Origin: Gordonia sp. ABSL11-1
Lineage (GTDB): Bacteria > Actinomycetota > Actinomycetes > Mycobacteriales > Mycobacteriaceae
Length of the DNA: 64,000 bases
Reading direction: 5' to 3'
Assembly (NCBI RefSeq): GCF_030315685.1
Contig: NZ_JASXSI010000003.1
Coordinates: forward strand, 1 to 64,000
Positions 27,687 to 35,531 of this stretch are shown here, piece by piece (the stretch's first letter is position 1; each line of letters begins with the position of its first letter). The translations under genes were made by a program, and so were the position numbers. The notes below the pieces were generated by a model. That model had not been told where the DNA came from. It did no database searches and saw nothing but the letters and a program-made list of their open reading frames with translations.

Positions 27687-27699
27687 CCCCGAGCCGGGG
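27687..27699. terminator. Possible hairpin between convergent genes
   Basis: CCCCG-AGC-CGGGG lies between the convergent AlkD-like and DoxX genes; three near-copies of CTGAACCC precede it. No T-run follows, so its strength is doubtful. Confidence 0.35.
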
Positions 27700-27728
27700 C
27701 GTGCGCCCAGAGCCGGCGTGCCCGACCT

Positions 27729-28103
27729 CTACTTGGCCGGGGTCCCGCGGAACACCTTGACCGCTGCCCAGATCATGGGAAACTGCAGCGGCAGTCGGCC
27801 GATGGCGACGGCACGCAGGGCGGGCGGCTTGTCCTTCCAGAGCCGGACCATGTTGATGTTGGCGGGGTAGACCGCGATGAAGAGCGCGGCGGCCAGCGCT
27901 GCGGCGGGCTTGCGCGTCCGTGGGGACAGCAGGCCTGCGCCGATGGCGACCTCGGCGACACCCGATGCGTAGGTGAGGGTACGAGGATCGGCGGGGATCT
28001 CCTCGGGAATGATCTCGTCGAACGGCTTGGGTGCCACGAAATGCAGTGTGCCGATGGTCAACAGCATGCCCGCGAGGGAACGTGCCAGTCGGTCGGGGGT
28101 CAT
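27729..28103 (-). CDS. DoxX-family small membrane protein
   Basis: 124 residues with four hydrophobic stretches (about residues 8-25, 47-62, 67-82 and 97-115), the layout of the DoxX family. LHFVAPKPFDEIIPEEIPADPR in the first loop, YASGVAEVAIGAGLL and YPANINM are conserved in actinobacterial members. Some members associate with redox enzymes in the membrane; the activity here is unknown. It lies 37 bases downstream of kshB on the same strand, so it is probably co-transcribed and under the same KstR-type operator. Confidence 0.85.
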   Translation of the reverse strand: MTPDRLARSLAGMLLTIGTLHFVAPKPFDEIIPEEIPADPRTLTYASGVAEVAIGAGLLSPRTRKPAAALAAALFIAVYPANINMVRLWKDKPPALRAVAIGRLPLQFPMIWAAVKVFRGTPAK

Positions 28104-28140
28104 GGGGTGCCCTTCGTCGTGTGAACCGGCTCGTAATGTG

Positions 28141-29196
28141 TCAGAACTCGACCCGGAGTGAATCCGATGTGGGATGCGCCTGACAGCCGAGGATGTAGCC
28201 GTCGGCGATGTCCTCGGGATCGAGCGCCCCCGTGTTCTCCATCTCGACCGTACCCTCTGTCAGGGTGCAGGCACAGGAACCACATTCGCCTTCTTGGCAC
28301 GAGTACGGGGCATCGAGACCGGCCGCGAGCATGATGTCGATCAGTGAACGCTTCCGCGGCCATTTGAGGCTGTGGGTCTCGCCGTCGAGATCGACCTCCA
28401 CCGTCGCGGACTCGGCGTCCTCATCCTCGGTGACCTCGTCGAGTTCGACGTCGGCGAAGGGATCGCCGGACAGCGAGTTGTAGACCTCGGTGTGGACGTT
28501 GTGGTGCGGAAAGCCCGCTCCGGCAAGGCCTTTGTGGACGGCATCCATGAACGGCCCGGGTCCGCAGAGGTACGCGGTGTGGTCGGCGACGGCGCGGAAC
28601 GTGGTCGCGAGCACCTGGTCGTTCGGCAGACCCTGCAGTGATTCCAGCCAGTGGATCACGGTCAGCCGATCAGCATGGGCCTGCTGGAGCTCGCGCAGTT
28701 CGTCGGCGAAGATCACGTCGTCGACGCCGCGGTTGGCGTAGAAGAACGTGATCGGCTCGGACCCGGAGTGCAGCGCCGCCTTGAGGATCGACATCACCGG
28801 TGTGACGCCGCTGCCCGCGGCGATCAGCAGCAGCTTGGTGTCGAGCTCCTTCGGGGTGAACACGCCCGAGGGGGGCAGCACCTCGATCTGTGTGCCCTTG
28901 GTGAGGTTGTCGCAGACCCAGTTGGAGCCGTAGCCGTCGGCGGTGCGTTTGACGGTCACCTTCGGCCGGGAGTCGGTGCGGGGTGAGGACGCCAGCGAGT
29001 AGCATCGCGCGACCGAGCCGGTCTGCTCGCTCGGTATCCGCAGCGTCAGGAACTGCCCGGGCTTGTAGTCGGTGAAGGATTCCCGGTGGACTTCGGGGAC
29101 CTCGAACACGACCGACCGGGCATCCGCGGTCTCGTCGATGACCTCGGCCACCGTCAGGATCACGCTGCGCGAGCCATGCGGGGTCAGCTCGGTCAT
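28141..29196 (-). CDS. kshB: 3-Ketosteroid-9-alpha-monooxygenase, ferredoxin reductase component
   Basis: 351 residues. From the N-terminus: an FAD-binding barrel (RCYSLASSP near residue 75), an NAD-binding domain (GSGVTPVMSIL, YLCGPGPFMDAV) and a C-terminal plant-type 2Fe-2S domain with Cys ligands in CQEGECGSCACTL and a later Cys in LGCQAHP. This arrangement and the sequence match KshB, which passes electrons from NADH to KshA to hydroxylate ring B of steroids. ATG 29196 is favoured because the upstream residues are not KshB-like. A perfect KstR box lies 68 bp upstream. kshA is not in the window. Confidence 0.9.
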   Translation of the reverse strand: MTELTPHGSRSVILTVAEVIDETADARSVVFEVPEVHRESFTDYKPGQFLTLRIPSEQTGSVARCYSLASSPRTDSRPKVTVKRTADGYGSNWVCDNLTKGTQIEVLPPSGVFTPKELDTKLLLIAAGSGVTPVMSILKAALHSGSEPITFFYANRGVDDVIFADELRELQQAHADRLTVIHWLESLQGLPNDQVLATTFRAVADHTAYLCGPGPFMDAVHKGLAGAGFPHHNVHTEVYNSLSGDPFADVELDEVTEDEDAESATVEVDLDGETHSLKWPRKRSLIDIMLAAGLDAPYSCQEGECGSCACTLTEGTVEMENTGALDPEDIADGYILGCQAHPTSDSLRVEF

Positions 29197-29263
29197 CTCG
29201 CCACCTCTCGATGATCGTCGTCGCACCCGATGCCTTCGCGTTGTGGCTGCTCAGAGCGACAAT

Positions 29264-29277
29264 TAGAACACGTTCTA
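29264..29277. promoter_or_regulatory. KstR-type operator (TAGAACACGTTCTA)
   Basis: It matches the published KstR consensus TnnAACnnGTTnnA at every fixed position. It lies in the gap between kshB (reading away) and mftR (convergent), so it should control kshB. KstR is the TetR-type repressor of cholesterol catabolism in Mycobacterium and relatives. The match is seen; occupancy is inference. Confidence 0.8.
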
Positions 29278-29303
29278 CCTAGTCTACTCACAAGGTGCGC
29301 CGA

Positions 29304-29924
29304 TCATGACAGCGCGTCCACTCCCTGCGCAAGAGTACGGCTGCCGGCGACGATCAGGGCCTGGAGGTCGGTGCCCGGATGGGTCAGCCACTGGTCGTAG
29401 GCGGCGAGGGCGGTGCCCAGGCACAACCAGGCGACCGTCTGGGGGAGGTGGCCGTTCTCGGTGAGGCCGAGTCGGTGGGCGCAGAACTCGGCGATGACCT
29501 GCCGCCACTCGGCATACATGAGCATCGAATGCGCTTGGAGCGCAGGCACGCCCAGGAGGAGTGACATCCGACGGCGATGTCCGGGGAGCTCGCTCTCCGG
29601 CACCTCGTTGAAGGAGATCAGCGCCTGCTGAAGGGCGTCGGCCATCGGCAGATCCGCCGGGATGTCGGCCAGCAGGGTGCGCATCTCGGCCAGGTGGGAG
29701 TCGAAATCACCCCAGGCGATGGCGTTCTTGGACGGGTAGTAGCGGAACAGGGTCCGGCGGGCGATCCCGACGGCGTCCGCGACGTCGTCGACGCTGGTCT
29801 CCTCGAATCCCCGGGAGGTGAACAGATCGATCGCCACTGCGCTGATCTCGGCGCGCGAGGTGACCGGCCGTCGTCCCGGTTGGGCCGAGCGTGGGGGGGC
29901 GGGTCTCGCGCCGGGTGTGCTCAT
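29304..29924 (-). CDS. mftR: TetR-family regulator of the mycofactocin locus
   Basis: About 206 residues from ATG 29924; a GTG six bases upstream is possible. The helix-turn-helix (TSVDDVADAVGIARRTLFRYYPSKNAI) lies at about residues 43-70. The sequence and its place divergent from mftA identify it as MftR, the acyl-CoA-responsive TetR regulator of mycofactocin synthesis. The 111-bp gap to mftA holds a -10 box and a small inverted repeat that could be its operator. The C-terminal domain contains MSLLLGVPALQAH and WLCLGTALAAYD. Confidence 0.9.
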   Translation of the reverse strand: MSTPGARPAPPRSAQPGRRPVTSRAEISAVAIDLFTSRGFEETSVDDVADAVGIARRTLFRYYPSKNAIAWGDFDSHLAEMRTLLADIPADLPMADALQQALISFNEVPESELPGHRRRMSLLLGVPALQAHSMLMYAEWRQVIAEFCAHRLGLTENGHLPQTVAWLCLGTALAAYDQWLTHPGTDLQALIVAGSRTLAQGVDALS

Positions 29925-29984
29925 CGTCACCTGTCCATTTGATCAGTTTTCCGCCAGGGGTGGTTTTGATGCACCGAGTGCCAT

Positions 29985-30009
29985 TATAGTGTCAGGTGAT
30001 CCGCATCAC
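29985..30009 (+). promoter_or_regulatory. mftA promoter -10 (TATAGT) and inverted repeat GTGAT-N4-ATCAC
   Basis: TATAGT at 29985-29990 is a good -10 with only a weak -35 (GGTTTT). The inverted repeat at 29996-30009 covers the expected transcription start. A repressor bound there would block mftA, so it is a candidate MftR site. Both elements are seen; the function is inferred. Confidence 0.45.
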
Positions 30010-30035
30010 TACCGTCAGAAAATGGAGGTTGGATC

Positions 30036-30131
30036 ATGGCAGATCAGTCAGCCACGTCGCAGGACACCGAACTCGTGGGCGAGTCGCTCGTCGAAGAGGT
30101 GTCGATCGACGGGATGTGCGGGGTCTACTGA
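30036..30131 (+). CDS. mftA: Mycofactocin precursor peptide
   Basis: A 31-residue gene. The C-terminus ends IDGMCGVY, the conserved core of MftA, in which the terminal Val-Tyr dipeptide becomes the redox cofactor after processing by MftC, MftE and MftD. The N-terminal part ([14 protein letters not shown]) is the leader recognised by MftB. GGAGGTTGGATC precedes the ATG. The stop overlaps the mftB start (TGATG), so the two are translationally coupled. Confidence 0.95.
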   Translation: MADQSATSQDTELVGESLVEEVSIDGMCGVY

Positions 30132-30484
30132 TGTCGACCCCGGCATCGACTCCGGTCTCCGGCGGTCGCTCTGCGGCCGCCGGGGCCCGGCCCTCGCCCA
30201 GTGACCTCAACCGTTTCTCGCTCGACGATGCCTGGACGCTCAACCCGAAGGTGGCGTTGCGTCCGGAGCCGTTCGGCGCGCTCCTGTATCACTTCGGTAC
30301 GCGCAAGTTGTCGTTCCTCAAGAACCTGACCGTCGTCGGGATCGTGCGCTCGCTGGCCGATCACGCGACCGCCGAGGACGCGCTGATCGACGCCGGGATC
30401 GGCGAGGCCGACCGCCCGCTGTACGTGCAGGCCCTCGGTGCGCTCGCCGACTCGGGCATGATCGTCCGCCGCCGCGCCGCCTGA
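30131..30484 (+). CDS. mftB: Mycofactocin precursor-binding chaperone
   Basis: 117 residues, a PqqD-like RiPP recognition element. FSLDDAWTLNPKVALRPEPFGALLYHFGTRKLSFLKN is the typical MftB core, followed by a helical part ending DSGMIVRRRAA. MftB binds the MftA leader and delivers it to the radical SAM enzyme MftC. An N-terminal extension of about 30 Ser/Ala/Pro-rich residues is longer than the core requires. It begins at the last base of the mftA stop codon. The next gene, mftC, follows after 49 bp. Confidence 0.93.
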   Translation: MSTPASTPVSGGRSAAAGARPSPSDLNRFSLDDAWTLNPKVALRPEPFGALLYHFGTRKLSFLKNLTVVGIVRSLADHATAEDALIDAGIGEADRPLYVQALGALADSGMIVRRRAA

Positions 30485-30533
30485 CCGCTTCTCGACGCCC
30501 CTTTTCGACTCGACGCCCAGAGGATTCTTCTCG

Positions 30534-31826
30534 ATGACCACACTCGAAATGCCGCCTACCACAACCGCTCTCGTCGGATCGGAACCGCCCGGTGTGCCGC
30601 CCGCTGCTGCGCAGACCCCGAAGGTCGGTCGCCTCGTCGATCAGTTCGAGAAGGGACTGGACGCGCCGATCTGCCTGACCTGGGAGCTGACGTATGCCTG
30701 CAATCTGGCGTGTGTGCACTGCCTGTCGTCGTCGGGTAAGCGTGATCCCCGCGAGTTGTCGACCGAGCAGTGCAAGGCGATCATCGATGAGCTGCAGCGG
30801 ATGCAGGTCTTCTACGTCAACATCGGCGGCGGCGAACCGACGGTCCGCTCCGATTTCTGGGAGCTGGTCGACTACGCGACCAGCCATCAGGTGGGGGTGA
30901 AATTCTCCACCAACGGGTTGCGTATCGACAAGGAGGTCGCCGCCCGACTGGCCGCCTCGGACTATGTGGACGTGCAGATCTCGCTCGACGGTGCCACCGC
31001 CGAGGTCAATGACGCCGTGCGCGGGCCGGGATCCTTCGACATGGCGGTGCGAGCGTTGGAGAACCTGCACGAGGCGGGTTTCGCCGACGCCAAGATCAGT
31101 GTCGTGATGACCCGGCAGAACGTGGATCAGCTCGACGAGTTCAAGGCACTGGCCGATCGCTACAACGCGACGCTGCGCATCACGCGGCTGCGTCCGTCGG
31201 GTCGTGGCGCCGATGTCTGGGATGACCTGCACCCGCTTCCCGAACAGCAGCGATCGTTGTACGAATGGCTTGTCGCACACGGGGACAACGTGTTGACCGG
31301 CGACTCGTTCTTCCATCTGTCGGCGTTCGGCGGCACGGGTGGGTCGGGTGCGCTGCCGGGTCTGAACCTGTGTGGCGCCGGACGTGTCGTCTGTCTGATC
31401 GATCCGGTCGGCGACGTCTATGCCTGCCCGTTCGCGATCCATGAGAACTTCCTCGCCGGCAACATCACCACCGACGGAGGTTTCCAGGAGATCTGGCAGC
31501 GTTCGGAGCTGTTCACCGAGTTGCGTGAGCCGCAGAACGCCGGCGCCTGCACCAAGTGCGCGCATTTCGATGCCTGCCGCGGTGGCTGCATGGCCGCCAA
31601 GTTCTTCACCGGCCTGCCGCTGGCCGGTCCGGACCCGGAGTGTGTGCAGGGTTACGGCGAGCAGCTTCTTGCCGGTGAGCGTTCCAAACCGACGGCGAAC
31701 AAGGATCATTCGCGTGGCACCCCGTTGACCCTGATGACACGGCGGCCGGATGGGGACCTGTTGCCCGTCGGCGCGCCGCCGTCGAAGAGCTGTGACGAGA
31801 ACCCGCTCGCCGGGTTCACCCCCTAG
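30534..31826 (+). CDS. mftC: Mycofactocin radical SAM maturase
   Basis: 430 residues. The radical SAM cluster CxxxCxxC is seen as Cys56, Cys60 and Cys63 (YACNLACVHC). The GGGEP motif for SAM binding lies near residue 98. The SPASM part near residues 280-365 has the extra iron-sulphur Cys ligands (LNLCGAGR, VYACPFAIH, CTKCAHFDACRGGCM). MftC decarboxylates the terminal tyrosine of MftA and forms a carbon-carbon link to the preceding valine. It lies in the mftABC unit, and a 16-bp tandem repeat follows it. Confidence 0.97.
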   Translation: MTTLEMPPTTTALVGSEPPGVPPAAAQTPKVGRLVDQFEKGLDAPICLTWELTYACNLACVHCLSSSGKRDPRELSTEQCKAIIDELQRMQVFYVNIGGGEPTVRSDFWELVDYATSHQVGVKFSTNGLRIDKEVAARLAASDYVDVQISLDGATAEVNDAVRGPGSFDMAVRALENLHEAGFADAKISVVMTRQNVDQLDEFKALADRYNATLRITRLRPSGRGADVWDDLHPLPEQQRSLYEWLVAHGDNVLTGDSFFHLSAFGGTGGSGALPGLNLCGAGRVVCLIDPVGDVYACPFAIHENFLAGNITTDGGFQEIWQRSELFTELREPQNAGACTKCAHFDACRGGCMAAKFFTGLPLAGPDPECVQGYGEQLLAGERSKPTANKDHSRGTPLTLMTRRPDGDLLPVGAPPSKSCDENPLAGFTP

Positions 31827-31888
31827 CCGCGACGAACCATCGCCGCGACCAACCACCGCCGCGACGAACCACCGCCACGACGAACACC
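31826..31888 (+). repeat. Four tandem 16-bp repeats between mftC and mftD
   Basis: The unit GCCGCGACGAACCACC is repeated four times with few changes, beginning at the last base of the mftC stop codon. It fills much of the 148-bp gap before mftD. No strong hairpin is formed by one unit. Confidence 0.85.
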
Positions 31889-31974
31889 AGAACTGTATCG
31901 GCGACACGGACGCCCGGCATGCGGTCGGGCGATGCCGTGCTGCCACCGGAAGAAGAAAACAGGTAGGAAACACA

Positions 31975-33189
31975 ATGGCCAAGAAACCGTGGGTACAGAA
32001 TCCGTGGGCTCGCAATCCCTGGTTCGAGACCGTCCACGAGGCGCAGCGTCGCGCCAAGAAGCGGCTGCCCAGATCCGTGTACTCGTCGCTGGTCGCCGGC
32101 ACCCAGGCCGGGGTCACGCTCCGCGACAACACCGAGGCGTTCTCCGAGCTCGGCTTCGCCCCGCACGTGGTCGGCGCACAGCCCGACCGCGAGTTGTCGA
32201 CGTCGGTGATGGGTCAGGAGATCTCGTTCCCGGTGATGATCTCGCCGACCGGTGTGCAGGCCGTCGACCCCGACGGCGAGGTCGCCGTAGCCCGGGCAGC
32301 GGCGGCCCGCGGTACCGCGATGGGCTTGTCCAGCTTCGCCTCTCATCCGATCGAAGAGGTCACGGCGGTCAACGACAAGATCTTCTTCCAGCTCTACTGG
32401 CTCGGCACCCGCGACGACATCCTGGCCCGCGTGCAGCGCGCCAAGGAGGCCGGAGCGAAGGGACTCATCGTCACCACCGACTGGGTGTTCAACATCGGTC
32501 GCGACTGGGGCAGCCCGGAGATCCCGGAGAAGGTGGATATCCCGGCGCTGCTGAAGCTCGCTCCGGAGATCGCGGTCAAGCCGCGGTATGCGCTCGACTG
32601 GATTCGCGACGGCAAGGTCGAGATCCCGGACCTCACCGCACCGAACCTGACCCCCAAGGGCGAACAGGGGCCGACGTTCTTCGGCGCCTACGGGCAGTGG
32701 ATGAACACACCCCCGCCCACCTGGGAGGACCTGCAGTGGCTGCGTGAGCAGTGGGACGGGCCGTTCATGGTCAAGGGCATCACCCGCCTCGACGACGCCA
32801 AACGGGCCGTCGACATCGGAGCCTCGGCGATCTCGGTCTCCAATCACGGCGGTAACAACCTCGACGGCACGCCGGCGACGATCCGTCTGCTCGGGCCGAT
32901 CGCCGACCAGGTCGGTGGACAGGTGGACGTGCTCCTCGACGGCGGCATCCGCCGCGGCGGCGACGTCGCCAAGGCGCTGGCCCTCGGTGCACGTGCCGTG
33001 ATGGTCGGCCGCGCCTATCTGTGGGGTCTCGGTGCCAACGGGCAGGCCGGCGTCGAGAATGTTCTCGACCTCCTGCGCATGGGTCTCGACGGGGTCGTGA
33101 TGGGCTTGGGGCACAAGAGTGTTCACGAATTGTCGCGGGACGATCTGATCATCCCCGACGACTTCGAGCGGTCCTTCGGCCAGGCCTGA
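31975..33189 (+). CDS. mftD: Mycofactocin biosynthesis FMN-dependent oxidase
   Basis: 404 residues of the FMN-dependent alpha-hydroxy-acid dehydrogenase family. The active-site features are present: VMISPTGVQ near residue 80, FFQLYW for FMN binding, the lysine in FMVKGITRLDDA, and the SNHGGNNLDGTPA motif with the catalytic histidine. LLDGGIRRGGDVAKALALGARAVMVGR binds FMN phosphate. MftD oxidatively deaminates the AHDP intermediate released by MftE. ATG 31975 gives the usual AKKPWVQNPW start, behind AGGTAGGAA. It is followed by the SDR gene at 33278, not by mftE as in the compact loci. Confidence 0.95.
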   Translation: MAKKPWVQNPWARNPWFETVHEAQRRAKKRLPRSVYSSLVAGTQAGVTLRDNTEAFSELGFAPHVVGAQPDRELSTSVMGQEISFPVMISPTGVQAVDPDGEVAVARAAAARGTAMGLSSFASHPIEEVTAVNDKIFFQLYWLGTRDDILARVQRAKEAGAKGLIVTTDWVFNIGRDWGSPEIPEKVDIPALLKLAPEIAVKPRYALDWIRDGKVEIPDLTAPNLTPKGEQGPTFFGAYGQWMNTPPPTWEDLQWLREQWDGPFMVKGITRLDDAKRAVDIGASAISVSNHGGNNLDGTPATIRLLGPIADQVGGQVDVLLDGGIRRGGDVAKALALGARAVMVGRAYLWGLGANGQAGVENVLDLLRMGLDGVVMGLGHKSVHELSRDDLIIPDDFERSFGQA

Positions 33190-33223
33190 TCTGCGCGGGG
33201 CGCCCAGTCCGCCCGAGCCAAAG

Positions 33224-33237
33224 TAGAACGTGTTACA
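33224..33237. promoter_or_regulatory. KstR-type operator (TAGAACGTGTTACA) inside the mft locus
   Basis: It again fits TnnAACnnGTTnnA at all fixed positions. It lies 41 bp upstream of the mycofactocin-type SDR and just after mftD. This suggests the SDR has its own promoter repressed by KstR and released by steroid intermediates. The match is direct; regulation is inference. Confidence 0.75.
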
Positions 33238-33277
33238 GTTTTTCGAAACGGAACACGGAAGATGAGGACTCGGGCGG

Positions 33278-34090
33278 ATGGGGCAGTTCGACGGCAAGGT
33301 CGTCTACATCACGGGCATCGCCCGCGGGCAGGGGCGCAATCACGCGGTGCGGTTCGCCCGCGAGGGTGCGGCCGTCATCGGTATGGACATCGCCGGTGAG
33401 GTCGCCGACCACACCACCTATCCGGCCGCCACGCCCGACGACCTCCGGGAAACCGTCCGCCTCGTCGAAGAGGCCGGCGGCAAGATCCTTGCCCGGCAAG
33501 GCGATACGCGCGATCTGGCGTTCCAAGAGGAGCTCGTGGCCGCCGGCGTCGAGCAGTTCGGACGTCTCGACGTCGTGGTCGCCAATGCGGGTCTGCTCAC
33601 CTGGGGCAAGGTGTGGGAGCTGACGGAGGAACAGTTCACCGACGTCGTCGACATCAATCTCGTCGGGACCTGGAAGACGCTACGCGCCTCGATCCCGGCA
33701 ATGTTGGAGGCGGACAACGGCGGATCGATCGTGGTCATCAGCTCGTCCGCCGGACTGAAGGCGATGCCGCTGCAGGCGTCCTACTCCGCGTCGAAGTTCG
33801 GGTTGCGCGGCCTGACCCAGTCCGCGGCCAAGGAACTCGGCCACCACCGCATCCGGGTCAACAGCGTGCACCCCTACGCGGTCGACACGCCGATGGGCGT
33901 CGCCGACACCGAAGCTCACCGCATCTTCGGGATTCCCTGGGTCGGACCGCATCTCACGTCGATGATGAACCACCACCCGGTCGCCTCCCTCGACGAGATC
34001 TCCGACGCCGTGCTCTACCTCGCGTCGGACGGCGCGAAAGCCGTCACCGGCGCGGAATTCTCGATCGACATGGGCGCGACCAAGGTCTGA
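33278..34090 (+). CDS. Mycofactocin-coupled SDR-family oxidoreductase
   Basis: 270 residues. The cofactor motif TGIARGQGRNHAVRFA with GQGR in place of the usual GIG is characteristic of the mycofactocin-coupled SDR subfamily, which binds NAD(H) non-exchangeably. NAG follows near residue 108, the catalytic Ser in ISSSAGLKA and the YSASK pair near residue 168. It probably oxidises a secondary alcohol, with mycofactocin taking the electrons. It lies within the mft locus behind a KstR-type box, which points to a steroid or related substrate. The gene is convergent with the Mcr-type gene. Confidence 0.9.
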   Translation: MGQFDGKVVYITGIARGQGRNHAVRFAREGAAVIGMDIAGEVADHTTYPAATPDDLRETVRLVEEAGGKILARQGDTRDLAFQEELVAAGVEQFGRLDVVVANAGLLTWGKVWELTEEQFTDVVDINLVGTWKTLRASIPAMLEADNGGSIVVISSSAGLKAMPLQASYSASKFGLRGLTQSAAKELGHHRIRVNSVHPYAVDTPMGVADTEAHRIFGIPWVGPHLTSMMNHHPVASLDEISDAVLYLASDGAKAVTGAEFSIDMGATKV

Positions 34091-34233
34091 GGACGGTCCC
34101 CGCCAGAATCGCGTCGATCGGCGAGATCCTGGGCACGATCGGCAAGGGCGAACCCGGCCTTCGTCGCATGACGGAACGGATGCGAGGTTGGCGCGGGGTG
34201 TCGGGGGAGCCGGAGGCGCCCCCGACACGTCGG

Positions 34234-35346
34234 TCAGTCCTGCCAGAGGGTGGCCGGGTCGGTGGCCTCGCGGGCGGGTGCGGTGGGCGTCTCCGGCGAG
34301 GTGCGGGAAAAGCGCGGGGCGACCTGGGCCTGCGTGACGCCGTCGATCTCGACGAGGTTCGCGCGGGCAGCCATGTGCGGATCGGCCGAGGCCTCACCGA
34401 AGTCGAGAACCGGTGACGTGCAGGCGTCCGTGCCGTCGAAGATCTTCGTCCACTCGTCGCGGGTGCGCGACTTGAAGGTGTCGGTGAAGATCTGTTCGAG
34501 CTTCGGCCAGTTCGCGAAGTCGTTCTGTGCGGGCAGATCGGCGTCGGCCAGTCCGAGTCCGGTGAGCAACTCGGCATAGAACTGCGGCTCGATCGCGCCC
34601 ACCGCCATGTACTTGCCGTCGGAGGTCTCGTACACCTCGTAGTACGGCGCGCCGGTGTCGAGCATGTTCACGCCGCGCGCGTCGCTCCACAGCCCGGTGC
34701 CCCGGAAGGCCCACATCATCTGACCGAGCACCGACGCCCCGTCGACCATCGCGGCGTCGACGACCTGACCCGTCCCCGACGACTGGCGCTCCAAGAGTGC
34801 GGCGAGGACGCCGACGACGAGGAACATCGAACCGCCGCCGAAGTCACCCGCCAGATTGAGCGGGGGGACCGGCCGGTCCTCCTTACGGCCGATCGCATGC
34901 AGCATCCCGGTCAGCGAGATGTAGTTGATGTCGTGGCCGGCACGGTCGGCGCGCGGACCCTCCTGACCCCAGCCGGTCATCCGTCCGTAGATCAGACCCG
35001 GATTCACCGCCGCGAGATCGTCGGGGCCGAAACCCAGCCGCTCCATGACCCCGGGACGGAAACCCTCGATGACGACATCGGCCTTGGCGACCAGACCGAG
35101 GATCGTCTCCCGATCGCCCGGATCCTTCAGATTCGCCTCGACGACCGGCCGACCACGGAGCAGCGCGTCCGCCTTGCGGTCTGCCGCGGGGAGCGATCCG
35201 GGGCGCTGAACGCGTACGACATCCGCACCGAGGTCCGCCAGCAGCATCGCCGCATGCGGTCCGGGGCCGATGCCCGCGAACTCGATCACCCGGATTGCGC
35301 TGAGGGGCCCGCTCTTTCCGCTGCTGTGCGGCGCAGTTGACGTCAT
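34234..35346 (-). CDS. Mcr-type CoA-transferase/alpha-methylacyl-CoA racemase
   Basis: 370 residues of the CaiB/BaiF family [34 protein letters not shown] at the N-terminus, [32 protein letters not shown], and [12 protein letters not shown] with the catalytic Asp/His set match alpha-methylacyl-CoA racemases. In actinobacteria such enzymes epimerise the C25 methyl of the cholesterol side chain so beta-oxidation can proceed. A strong GGGAGGAC precedes ATG 35346. It is divergent from mftE and breaks the mft gene order. Confidence 0.88.
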   Translation of the reverse strand: MTSTAPHSSGKSGPLSAIRVIEFAGIGPGPHAAMLLADLGADVVRVQRPGSLPAADRKADALLRGRPVVEANLKDPGDRETILGLVAKADVVIEGFRPGVMERLGFGPDDLAAVNPGLIYGRMTGWGQEGPRADRAGHDINYISLTGMLHAIGRKEDRPVPPLNLAGDFGGGSMFLVVGVLAALLERQSSGTGQVVDAAMVDGASVLGQMMWAFRGTGLWSDARGVNMLDTGAPYYEVYETSDGKYMAVGAIEPQFYAELLTGLGLADADLPAQNDFANWPKLEQIFTDTFKSRTRDEWTKIFDGTDACTSPVLDFGEASADPHMAARANLVEIDGVTQAQVAPRFSRTSPETPTAPAREATDPATLWQD

Positions 35347-35495
35347 GATGTCCTCCCGGTCCGATACCCGACGCCATGTGTCGGGTCTCACGTTCGTAGG
35401 TCCAGCATGGCATAACCGATCGATCGCTCGGACATACGGTCTCTTCTGACGGGACAGGGATACCGGAATCGAATGGAGTAAATGCGTCGACTCGG

Positions 35496-35524
35496 TTTTC
35501 AGGCACCGGTGCCGTCGCTAGAGT
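35496..35524 (+). promoter_or_regulatory. mftE promoter TTTTCA-N17-TAGAGT, leaderless layout
   Basis: The -10 TAGAGT ends seven bases before the mftE ATG at 35532, with a -35-like TTTTCA 17 bp upstream. Transcription would start at or within one base of the ATG, giving a leaderless mRNA. There is no ribosome-binding site before the ATG, which fits. Confidence 0.6.
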
Positions 35525-35531
35525 TGAACGA

